From Candidatus Woesearchaeota archaeon (lineage in GTDB: Archaea > Nanobdellota > Nanobdellia > Woesearchaeales > JABGUJ01), in the NCBI GenBank assembly GCA_018646625.1, contig JABGUJ010000001.1, forward strand, positions 193,534-257,533: a stretch of 64,000 bases of DNA, given 5' to 3'. Shown in pieces: positions 51,990 to 60,290 of the stretch. The notes beneath the pieces were generated by a model. That model was not told the origin of the DNA, made no database searches, and saw nothing but the letters and a program-made list of their open reading frames with translations. How positions within the stretch are numbered: the stretch's first letter is position 1; every line of letters begins with the position of its first letter. The position numbers and the translations under genes were made by a program.

Positions 51990-53763
51990 ATAAACTCATC
52001 CGACAGTCTTCACTGGTAGGATCATCTAAACACACACATTCCGGCTCATAAGGATAGTCATTGCAAAACTCATAAAGACCAATATCGTCGGAGTCATCAA
52101 ATTCCTCAAATAACGATTTATAAGACACGCCAGAGTTTCTGGTATTCATAGAATCACCTCTTGCCTCTCCCGCGGCAACACATGCAGGTATAACTCTATA
52201 AACATATTTCCAAGAATCTCCTTTAACTAGTTTTGCACGCCCAGATTGACTACAATAATACCTAGTATCAATATATTTTGGAAAAGTCCCTTTACAAATA
52301 GCGTCTTCCTTATTCATACACCCATAATCTAACGCACGAAATGATGTATTCTTTTTATTTACGGGAGTGCCAACAATATTGATGTGAGATGTACCCCCAT
52401 AACAAGGCCCGGCCTTACCACTATAACACTTCCCAAAACATCTCTTTTTAACACATTGCTTTCCTTTACAAACAGGATTATCGGCAGGCATCGCTCTACA
52501 CTTCGCCCTACAAGCATAACAAGCAGATGACTCGGTGCATTTTCCTTTAGCATTTGAATTTGTCCCAGCAACATCATTTGGACCGCTAAACTTCACACCA
52601 GGTGCCACATAATAAACAATATCGCCTGGCAACAAATTATTGGTTTTAAACTGAGCATTCTTATAACTTAATGAAGGATGATTCCAAGAATTAAGCTTGA
52701 TCCAGCGATATTCTGTAGCTAATGAATTAGGATCTCGAGTATACATCTGCGACACAACTTTGCCTCTTCTTTTTTTCTCCTTAAGGCCAAGAGGCCAATT
52801 AACTCTCAACCCATATTTTTTTTCAGCTACAAAGAAAACATTCCAAACATATGTACCGCAACACATTCCTCCCCCTTTGGTTTTGGGATCTGTGAAAGAA
52901 TTGGCCGCAATACCCAAAGTACAACCCGCATAATCGATCCCACAACAAGAGGTTTTACTACAAGATCCAAACGAAGAAATGCCATCATCCAGATTGTGTT
53001 TTAATTTAAGATCATCAGGAATCGCATCAAATTGATCATAACCCTCACAATCAGGATCACAAATATCTGGCCAATAATTATCTTTAGCATACCAATCATA
53101 ATTCCATCCTGCACGAGCAATATCGGCTGCAGCAATCTCAAGCTTCTTTACTTCCTTAATACATTCCTCAAGATAAGCAGGATACAACTCAGCATCACCA
53201 ACTCCACCGTCGCCAGTACCCAACACAACATCAAAAGGCATATCTGCACTCATCACATCTAATTCAATTGAATCTTTCGCATTACCTTTAATAGATAAAA
53301 TCTCAGACGTCTCTTGCTGAACTCCAATATAATAATTATTTTGCTGAAAAACCGCTGCAGGATAACTCTCAAGATATTGATTCAGATGTAAATTTACAAA
53401 AGGAGTTAACTCAGAATCCAATGCAACCGGAAATGCATGCTCCCCCGCATCATACCACACCGGCAAACCCGAATAAAGGCCTAATGGAGATCCCTCGACA
53501 TATCCTCCGTTTTCTGCTAAATCAGATAAGGCATTATATGCCGCAAACTCTGCAGCCAGATCAAGATAAAATAAATGTGTATCTGCCCTCACAGCACCAA
53601 CTTGAGCTCGCAAAGCATCACTACCAATAATATAATCTTCACCCTGTATGGTACTTATCTTTGACGCTTTCATCAACAAAACATAAGCAGTAGACAAAGC
53701 TAAGATTGTTAGCACCACTACCGCCAACATAAAATATATTGTTCCTTTCTTATTTCTTAACAT
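51982..53763 (-). CDS. Signal-anchored papain-fold-like protein, module 3
   Basis: 593 aa from ATG 53763 (longer starts overlap the upstream gene too far). N-terminal RNKKGTIYFMLAVVVL followed by TILALSTAYVLL is a pilin-like anchor. The outside part has GMCCGTYVWNVF (Cys301/302), LLPGDIVYYV (PGD at 379), TSHINIVG (His460) and a later Asp (about 479), the order and spacing of an NlpC/P60 or CHAP papain fold. Cys-rich insertions lie between. Family enzymes cut peptide or amide bonds in cell-wall peptides. It is a paralog of the 522-aa protein at 54530. Confidence 0.65.
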   Translation of the reverse strand: MLRNKKGTIYFMLAVVVLTILALSTAYVLLMKASKISTIQGEDYIIGSDALRAQVGAVRADTHLFYLDLAAEFAAYNALSDLAENGGYVEGSPLGLYSGLPVWYDAGEHAFPVALDSELTPFVNLHLNQYLESYPAAVFQQNNYYIGVQQETSEILSIKGNAKDSIELDVMSADMPFDVVLGTGDGGVGDAELYPAYLEECIKEVKKLEIAAADIARAGWNYDWYAKDNYWPDICDPDCEGYDQFDAIPDDLKLKHNLDDGISSFGSCSKTSCCGIDYAGCTLGIAANSFTDPKTKGGGMCCGTYVWNVFFVAEKKYGLRVNWPLGLKEKKRRGKVVSQMYTRDPNSLATEYRWIKLNSWNHPSLSYKNAQFKTNNLLPGDIVYYVAPGVKFSGPNDVAGTNSNAKGKCTESSACYACRAKCRAMPADNPVCKGKQCVKKRCFGKCYSGKAGPCYGGTSHINIVGTPVNKKNTSFRALDYGCMNKEDAICKGTFPKYIDTRYYCSQSGRAKLVKGDSWKYVYRVIPACVAAGEARGDSMNTRNSGVSYKSLFEEFDDSDDIGLYEFCNDYPYEPECVCLDDPTSEDCRMSLFD

Positions 53764-54529
53764 CTTTACCAAGCACCTTATCAACATGTTTAGGATGATG
53801 ACCTTCTTTAAGTAAATAATATCTAACATGATGATGAGGATAACCTAATTTTTTCAAATGATGCGCGCGTTCTCGAACAATGTTTAATTTTCTAGAATCA
53901 CCATTAAAAAATAAAAATAGAGCTAACAAAATAAAAACTGTCAAGAACAAAAACACAACTGGATAAACTAAAATCTGCCAAACAGTATCAAATCTGGATT
54001 TAGAAACATCCGAATCATTTATAGAAACTCTAAAATCAAAATACTCTTTTTCAGAGTCTTCTTCGAGATCAACAGTTTCCTCTTTATCCAGATCATACAT
54101 AACTGCATCAAACTCATCAGAATAAGTATCAATGCAACTACCATTCAGACAACATAATCCTCCCGAATCATCAGTATAAATCCACTCACCACTACACTCT
54201 TGAAACACGGTACAAATCTCACCACCCTCCTCTCTACAAAAAGAATCATATAATTGAATTTCTTCATCAACACCATCATTAATGAACCTAACATTAAGGT
54301 AATTATCAAAATCTAATTCAGTCATACATCCAGGGGGGGAGAAACAACAATAATCTTCACCAATCCACGCACCGTCTCCAACACAAACCTCACTATCATC
54401 ACACAGTTCACCAAACTCATCAGCACCATCAATAATTATAGGACCGCATTGAAGAGTGTCTGCAATAACTTGCAAAGACAAAAGTAATAAAATAACAGAA
54501 CAGAACAAAAAAAAAGTTGATCTTTTCAT
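53750..54529 (-). CDS. Cys-rich single-pass partner protein, module 2
   Basis: 259 aa. Signal peptide, two ectodomain repeats (CGPIIIDGADEFGELCD...YCC...GCM and FCREEGGEICTVFQEC...LCC...GSC), one membrane helix (about 190-213), and a basic tail with the GY-type unit (LKKLGYPHHHVRYYLLKEGH). The ectodomain is clearly a paralog of the 267-aa protein. The start is adjacent to the upstream enzyme's stop. Confidence 0.72.
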   Translation of the reverse strand: MKRSTFFLFCSVILLLLSLQVIADTLQCGPIIIDGADEFGELCDDSEVCVGDGAWIGEDYCCFSPPGCMTELDFDNYLNVRFINDGVDEEIQLYDSFCREEGGEICTVFQECSGEWIYTDDSGGLCCLNGSCIDTYSDEFDAVMYDLDKEETVDLEEDSEKEYFDFRVSINDSDVSKSRFDTVWQILVYPVVFLFLTVFILLALFLFFNGDSRKLNIVRERAHHLKKLGYPHHHVRYYLLKEGHHPKHVDKVLGKDVKK

Positions 54530-56098
54530 TTATGCCAAAGTCACCCCTTTGTTATATACTCTGTCACCCTCAAGATCCGCCAAACCAGCTTTAGTAGCAG
54601 AAATACATTCTGGAATGTTCCTTACAGTGTAAATCCAAGTTTCACCCGCTTTAATTGGGGGGGCAGGATTCTCAAAAATCAAAGGATCTTCTCTACCCTT
54701 ACAATACTCATGCTCCTCGAGAAATTTAGGATAATGCCACTTACCCCACTTACAATAACCGTTTGGATGATTCTTACAAGAAATATCTAAAATATGAAAT
54801 GAATCGCCTTTAGCTGTTGGCAGACCAACAATATTAATATGAGAAGAACCACCTAAACACATCTTAGTCTTATCGGGAAGTTTTTTATTCTGACATTTTT
54901 TATAACAAGAGGCCCTCTTTTTTTTCTGGGCCTTCCTCTGTTTCTCAGTTCCCTCATCTGGAAAACTATTCCAACAATCATCATAACAAGCAATACAAAC
55001 TTTTTTCTCAGGACATTTTCCTTTTGGATTCATATTCATCCGCTTTTCTGGTTTATAACCATGAAACTTGAAGTATATTAAATCGCCAGGCATTATCTGA
55101 TCTGGTTTGAAATTTCCAACAGTATAATATGCATCTCTTTGATTCCAGTGATCCATGTTTATCTTCAAAAACTCAGTTTTAACATTTTTTGCAAAAGGAT
55201 CATATGTTCTCCTGTGTTTACCATCCCTAGATGGAGCATCTGCAGTCCAGTCAACCTTCAGACCATATTTATTAATTGCAACATCGAAAACAGTCCAAAC
55301 ATAAGCACCACAACAACCACCAGGACAAGGAGATCCTGGAATACCAACACAGCAATGAGAATCATCAATTGAACAACAAGTATTAGCAGAAGTAGGATTA
55401 CAAACATCATTGACAGGGGGAGCTTTCTTACAATCACCTATTTTATTCAAATCCAACGCTGCCTGCTCTAACTTCGCCACCTCTCGTAAACAAGGTTGCA
55501 ATTCAGGAGGAACTTTACTCCAATCCACTTCTATGTTAACAAGAGGACCTGTACCAAATATAGCATTACCAGGTACGTCAGAACTCATAACCTGTATCTC
55601 AACAGGCTCCTTTGCGTTACCTTTAACAGAAACAAAACCACCCTCATCCTGTTCAACACCCATATTGTAATTATCTAACTTAAATTCCATTGCCGGATAA
55701 TTTTTCAAATATTTATCTAAATGTAAATTCATAAAAGGCCCTAACTCGGCATCAACCGCAGTTGGAAAACCGGTTTCTCCTTTGTAATACCAAAGAGGTA
55801 AACCATTTACAAAACCCAACGGAGCAGAAGTAATAAATCCCCCATTTTTTGCCAGATCAGATAAAGCATTATGTGCAGCAAACTTAGCAGCCAGATCAAG
55901 ATAAAACAAATGAGAATCTGCTTTAACGGCGCCAGTCTGTATTCTCAATGCATCACTTCCAATCACATAATCTTGACCTTGAATATCATATATCTGAATA
56001 GAATTTTTCAATAAAACATAAGCAGTCGACAGAGCTAAGATTGTTAACACTACTACCGCCAACATAAAATATATTGTTCCCTTCTTACCCCTAATCAT
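54530..56098 (-). CDS. Signal-anchored papain-fold-like protein, module 2
   Basis: 522 aa. Anchor IRGKKGTIYFMLAVVVLTIL, then an ectodomain with GCCGAYVWTVF (Cys262/263), IMPGDLIYFKF (337-339), SSHINIVG (His420) and LDIS (Asp438), matching its 593-aa paralog at each catalytic-like position. A basic Cys-rich insertion (about 360-415) separates the PGD and His motifs. The enzyme could cleave peptides or amides on the cell surface. The ATG overlaps the upstream 278-aa gene by 4 bp. Confidence 0.65.
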   Translation of the reverse strand: MIRGKKGTIYFMLAVVVLTILALSTAYVLLKNSIQIYDIQGQDYVIGSDALRIQTGAVKADSHLFYLDLAAKFAAHNALSDLAKNGGFITSAPLGFVNGLPLWYYKGETGFPTAVDAELGPFMNLHLDKYLKNYPAMEFKLDNYNMGVEQDEGGFVSVKGNAKEPVEIQVMSSDVPGNAIFGTGPLVNIEVDWSKVPPELQPCLREVAKLEQAALDLNKIGDCKKAPPVNDVCNPTSANTCCSIDDSHCCVGIPGSPCPGGCCGAYVWTVFDVAINKYGLKVDWTADAPSRDGKHRRTYDPFAKNVKTEFLKINMDHWNQRDAYYTVGNFKPDQIMPGDLIYFKFHGYKPEKRMNMNPKGKCPEKKVCIACYDDCWNSFPDEGTEKQRKAQKKKRASCYKKCQNKKLPDKTKMCLGGSSHINIVGLPTAKGDSFHILDISCKNHPNGYCKWGKWHYPKFLEEHEYCKGREDPLIFENPAPPIKAGETWIYTVRNIPECISATKAGLADLEGDRVYNKGVTLA

Positions 56099-56931
56099 TT
56101 GTTCAAACGAGATAACGCACCGTCTATATACCTATTTTTGAATCCTTCTTTACGCAGATAATCTTTAATCTGCGAATCAGTATACTTGTACTTTCTAAGA
56201 TACTCGGCTCTTTGAGTAACAATAACTAATTCATGAGTATCTAAATGAACATATTCGTAGATTAATACCGCAATAAAAATACAAACTACAAAAGTCATCA
56301 AAAATATTTTCCAATCTACTTCTGGTTCAGAATCTCGCAAATAAACGGGATCAATACCAAGATCATATTCTATATCTAATGGATCAACATTTTGAACAAA
56401 CTTCTCTTCAACAAAACAATCCTCATCACCATATTTACAGTTAGGATCGCACACGCCATCTTTAGCTAAATCACAAAAACCATCATCTGTGCCTGATTTA
56501 CAGTCCTCGCAAACAAGATAAGTCTCGGCATTCTCACACATAAGATCAAAACAACCCTCACAAACTCCGTTATGATTACAGAAAGAAAGATCATGTTCAA
56601 ACTGCGGATTGGTATCTTTAAAAACTCTCATCTTAACAGAATCTTGAGGTAATCTATCAAAACGAAAAAAGGTTTTTGTCTTACTCATTGGAACAGAATA
56701 TAGCTCGGTGTTGTTATTATCAAAAAAAGACAAAGTCAAGTTATCCGAGGATTCCATATCCTCTAAAAGAAAACTAAGATAATCCTCAGTATCTGGGACG
56801 ACATAAACTTCCTCCAACACCAAGCCAAACTCATCATTAAAAAAGAATACAGAGTAAAGCTCTCCCGAGAAAGCAAAAGCTGATGAAATCAAAAGCAAAA
56901 ACAAAATCACCCATAATAATACTCTTTTCAT
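56095..56931 (-). CDS. Cys-rich single-pass partner protein, module 1
   Basis: 278 aa from ATG 56931, overlapping the upstream stop by one base; a longer frame reaches into that gene and is not credible. Signal peptide (MKRVLLWVILFLLLISSAFA), a beta-rich part, then a Cys region (CNHNGVCEGCFDLMCENAET and further pairs, DPNCKYGDEDC), one membrane helix (about 218-238) and a cytoplasmic GY-type unit (YLRKYKYTDSQIKDYLRKEG). It has the same layout as partners 2 and 3 but a different ectodomain. Confidence 0.72.
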   Translation of the reverse strand: MKRVLLWVILFLLLISSAFAFSGELYSVFFFNDEFGLVLEEVYVVPDTEDYLSFLLEDMESSDNLTLSFFDNNNTELYSVPMSKTKTFFRFDRLPQDSVKMRVFKDTNPQFEHDLSFCNHNGVCEGCFDLMCENAETYLVCEDCKSGTDDGFCDLAKDGVCDPNCKYGDEDCFVEEKFVQNVDPLDIEYDLGIDPVYLRDSEPEVDWKIFLMTFVVCIFIAVLIYEYVHLDTHELVIVTQRAEYLRKYKYTDSQIKDYLRKEGFKNRYIDGALSRLNK

Positions 56932-58316
56932 CAAACCACCACATACTCCGAAACCGCAGTACCAATATAATTTGGAGATAAAACGGTCCTTATTCCCTGC
57001 ACACGACAACCAACACCTGGATCATGCACTAGAATATACCCTTCTGTACTCACTCCAGTAACAATCATAAAATGACCTGGAGTACGCTTACTAGAATACC
57101 GCTCTAACGGAAAAGTCTTCCCCTCTTCCCTTATCAGAACTATAACAGACCTACCGTCTGCAAACGAACTTACAATATCTGCATGAGAAATAACCGAACT
57201 TACCTTTGAATCAGCGATTCCAAAACTATTTGCAACATTTTTTATTCTACTGGACGATCCTCCTCCCCGCCCACTACCATCAATAGTATAAACTCTTTGA
57301 TCATTAGATCCACAAAACAACTGTTCAGATAAAGAAACACTATCCTTCTCAAAATTAGACAATGCCATCCTCATGGCCGCAACAGCACACGCAGATTTAC
57401 AATAACTCTCACCTACAGAAGAACCAGAAGGCCTTTCAGGATTTGGAACTTGATCGTGCCAACAGTCATCTCCGGCCGGACCCATATCAGCCGCACAACA
57501 TTGCCTAACCACGCCAATCTTCTCATTATACTTTGTCCCAATAGGACATTTAGCTTGACAGCACCGTGTACCAGAATTCACACACACATCATACTCACCA
57601 GGATATATGGTTGCTAAATATTGCTTATTCTCGCGACAATAACTACACATAACAGTATCGGGAACATCTTTGATACTCGCAGCTAAATTCAGACTTTCCA
57701 AATCAATGGTAATCCCCCCACTCGAATCTATGCCTCCCGCGCCAGTTGACTGGGGCTTGTCCTTAAAATCAATCCAAGAAAAACGAAAAGTCACATGAAC
57801 GGGCGTAGTAGGATCCATCTGAGGAAGATAATACTCATAATCAAAACTTTTTCTTGGAAGATTTGTAATTATAGCACGAAAATGAGCAGGAGATATTGTT
57901 TTTCCACTAGCAATATTTTCCTCATTCTTATACTCCAAGACTTCTCGATCATCAATAGCGATTGTAAAAGTAGCCAAAGCATGACGACGATCCGGAGACA
58001 ATCCAAAGAAATTATTGGCAAGATACTCATACTCCTTTACTACATCACCATCGACTCTTAACTTAACATCAGCCATTGCTTCAGCAACAGTTATGTAGCC
58101 TTTTTGCGTTGTGAAAATGGGAGACTTAAGAAATGAAGCAGTAGACATGTAGGAATAAGAATCAACAAAAGACTGTGATGCTGCGTTACTCGGATCATCT
58201 GGACCACTATATTTGAATATTAACATAAACACAACGATAACCATCACAAATAAGATAACGGCAAATATATCTAATGCGGCTGCAGAAATCGCACCGGCCC
58301 TACCTAACCTATTCAT
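56931..58316 (-). CDS. Signal-anchored C39/papain-fold-like protein, module 1
   Basis: 461 aa. Anchor at about 12-35 (AAALDIFAVILFVMVIVVFM), an ectodomain with CC pairs (CVNSGTRCCQAKC, RQCCAAD), then a C39-like peptidase domain (about 295-461): CKSACAVAAMRMAL (likely nucleophile Cys310), GHFMIVTG (His415) and ILVHDPG (Asp432). C39 enzymes cut after double-Gly leaders or act as cysteine proteases. The stop overlaps the partner start by one base. Confidence 0.7.
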   Translation of the reverse strand: MNRLGRAGAISAAALDIFAVILFVMVIVVFMLIFKYSGPDDPSNAASQSFVDSYSYMSTASFLKSPIFTTQKGYITVAEAMADVKLRVDGDVVKEYEYLANNFFGLSPDRRHALATFTIAIDDREVLEYKNEENIASGKTISPAHFRAIITNLPRKSFDYEYYLPQMDPTTPVHVTFRFSWIDFKDKPQSTGAGGIDSSGGITIDLESLNLAASIKDVPDTVMCSYCRENKQYLATIYPGEYDVCVNSGTRCCQAKCPIGTKYNEKIGVVRQCCAADMGPAGDDCWHDQVPNPERPSGSSVGESYCKSACAVAAMRMALSNFEKDSVSLSEQLFCGSNDQRVYTIDGSGRGGGSSSRIKNVANSFGIADSKVSSVISHADIVSSFADGRSVIVLIREEGKTFPLERYSSKRTPGHFMIVTGVSTEGYILVHDPGVGCRVQGIRTVLSPNYIGTAVSEYVVV

Positions 58317-58836
58317 TAGGCAACACCACCGTTATATTTAATTTGGCAGGAATATCTACACCCTGTTCTCTATAAATCACATTAAAAAATCGTTCAATCT
58401 TTGCAGCACCACCCTCTTTCTTAGCACCCGTATCGGCTCTAAAAGCCCAACGATCATACCACACAGGATTATACATCAAAGTTTTAACAGCACCAGGAGC
58501 ATATGGTTTCTTCATTGGCGCAATAACAAACTTTGCAGCAATATATTTATTCTCGTCACCATAATTCATCCCTCTATTAAGATGAGAAACACTAAATCTA
58601 TTAGCATCTATCACTCCAGTCACAACTCGATTAAGAGTAGAATCATAATAACACAAACCACCTGGCGATTGCAAAACTCGATTAATGAAAAGAGTTGCTT
58701 CCAGCTCTTGCGTTTTAACATCTTTAATCGCATAAACTTTTATTAAAAGGACAATAGATGTAACTACGAGTATAAGGTAGATAATTCTCAATATCCACAT
58801 CATGTAGACAAACGTTTGACCTTTTTTACCTAGCAT
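58309..58836 (-). CDS. Signal-anchored protein of unknown function (175 aa)
   Basis: N-terminal MLGKKGQTFVYMMWILRIIY and a hydrophobic stretch to residue 35, then a mixed alpha/beta ectodomain without Cys clusters (one Cys, in GLCYYDSTL). The anchor is like those of the neighbouring pilin-like proteins. It overlaps the start of the 461-aa gene by 8 bp. No family is recognised. Confidence 0.6.
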   Translation of the reverse strand: MLGKKGQTFVYMMWILRIIYLILVVTSIVLLIKVYAIKDVKTQELEATLFINRVLQSPGGLCYYDSTLNRVVTGVIDANRFSVSHLNRGMNYGDENKYIAAKFVIAPMKKPYAPGAVKTLMYNPVWYDRWAFRADTGAKKEGGAAKIERFFNVIYREQGVDIPAKLNITVVLPNE

Positions 58837-58842
58837 TTAGTC

Positions 58843-60240
58843 TCACTTACCTTTACAACAAATATTATCTCCAACACACATTATTTTACTCTTAAGTTGA
58901 TCTTGTAAATCATCAGAACATTCTGTTTCAACACGACAAAAGAAGTTATCAGATTCAGAACCATCGTTGCCGTTGTTTTCAGATTCACAAAGAGTGACCT
59001 TTTGCAAACAGCAGAAAGAATTCTCATCTGCGCATTTAAAATTGGGATCTAATCCACCAAATGCATCACATCCTAACAACGGAGGTGTAGGTGCAACACC
59101 TCGACCTAAAGACAAAGATTTACACCTTTCAACTTCACAAACAGGTTTAGGCAATTCTGCAGTTCCCTCTGTAAAGAACTTTTCTATGCCCCCATAAATC
59201 GCTGGAGCTAACTTATTTACATTAATAGTAATACTATTAGTCTCATCATAATAAACAACAATCGCAACACTCACTGCCTCGGCCCTATCCCAAATAGAAA
59301 TTAATTTATCTGACGTCTCTTGAGTTGCAAAACCTAAAGGAGGCTTTGCATGTATAGGATGTACCTTAAAATCAAAACCAACATCGAGAAAGTTTACAGA
59401 TTCTTCCAGTAAATTATTAGATAGAGATTTTGCAAGCCTGCTAGCCATCAATGTAATTTTAGGAGTTTTACCAGAATGATAAATCTCAATTCTGGGATCG
59501 GCACTTGTCTCAACAAAGGATAATCCAATATAAGGAGCATTAATACTTATTTGCTGAGCACAATCTTTTGAACAATCATAAAAAAAGATGTTGCTTGTTG
59601 CACTCTTGGACTGAAACTGTGAATATAAATCTAAGAAAAGCAAATACTCCTTACTGATCTGCACATTTGGCGAAGTACTTTTCAAAAATAAAGGAGTTAA
59701 CATCATATTATACATCGCAAGCAACGAGATCTCGGGATCTTGCTCATCAGTGGGTGTTAGATAAGGAACATACTGTATCGATTTCTGAATTTCCATTAAA
59801 GGTGCCAGCACCCCAACAGTAACTTGATTGCCTTGTTTAGAAAAAGAAATTGGTTGTTTAAAATCCCTATCAACTAAAGACAATGGATTAATAGAAAGGT
59901 CGTGAGGATATCTATAAACATACTTATAATCATCTAAATCCTTGTACATCATAACTTTAGGAGAGAAAATACTAAGCGTTAATGGAATTTCTTTTCCGGC
60001 AGGAGAATAATAAAAATCAATATCGCCAGGCAATCCTTCTACCGCTTCTAAAGTATAAGCCAAATCCCTTGCAAAAAATCTTTTATGATAAGCTAAATCA
60101 CTTGACTCATAAACAACATAATTAAAAATAGCCGAACCTACCGCAACAACAAGAAAAAGCTCCATAATTACTAACCATAATTCATCAGTAACTCCAGCTT
60201 TCTTACTAGAGAAAATCATCAGTCTACCCCTTTTTCCCAT
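58843..60240 (-). CDS. Signal-anchored protein with Cys-rich tail (465 aa)
   Basis: Anchor MIFSSKKAGVTDELWLVIME and on (from M8, or M1 at 60240), a beta-rich body of about 330 residues, and a C-terminal Cys region with CVGDNICCKGK and FCCLQKVTLC pairs like those of the small pilin-like proteins. Twin TATA boxes upstream fit either ATG. No enzyme motif is found. It may be a structural or scaffold part of the surface complex. Confidence 0.6.
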   Translation of the reverse strand: MGKRGRLMIFSSKKAGVTDELWLVIMELFLVVAVGSAIFNYVVYESSDLAYHKRFFARDLAYTLEAVEGLPGDIDFYYSPAGKEIPLTLSIFSPKVMMYKDLDDYKYVYRYPHDLSINPLSLVDRDFKQPISFSKQGNQVTVGVLAPLMEIQKSIQYVPYLTPTDEQDPEISLLAMYNMMLTPLFLKSTSPNVQISKEYLLFLDLYSQFQSKSATSNIFFYDCSKDCAQQISINAPYIGLSFVETSADPRIEIYHSGKTPKITLMASRLAKSLSNNLLEESVNFLDVGFDFKVHPIHAKPPLGFATQETSDKLISIWDRAEAVSVAIVVYYDETNSITINVNKLAPAIYGGIEKFFTEGTAELPKPVCEVERCKSLSLGRGVAPTPPLLGCDAFGGLDPNFKCADENSFCCLQKVTLCESENNGNDGSESDNFFCRVETECSDDLQDQLKSKIMCVGDNICCKGK

Positions 60241-60246
60241 AGTCTA

Positions 60247-60270
60247 TTTATAAACAAGTCCATTTATAAA
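60247..60270 (-). promoter_or_regulatory. Twin TATA boxes upstream of the 465-aa gene
   Basis: TTTATAAA at 60247-60254 and again at 60263-60270. Their offset is close to that between the two in-frame ATGs (60219 and 60240), so each could drive a near-leaderless start. This is an internal promoter of the surface cluster. Confidence 0.45.
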
Positions 60271-60290
60271 TCTTTTCTGTGAAAAGCAGT

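Noticed and set aside
53764-53829. Longer N-terminus of the 593-aa protein
   Set aside because: The extra residues lie in the upstream gene; the paralog at 54530 starts with the same KKGTIYFML context, supporting ATG 53763.
56932-57009. Longer N-terminus of the partner at 56095 (extra 26 residues)
   Set aside because: It would overlap the C39-like gene's 3' end; the ATG at 56931 gives a clean signal peptide and a one-base stop/start overlap.
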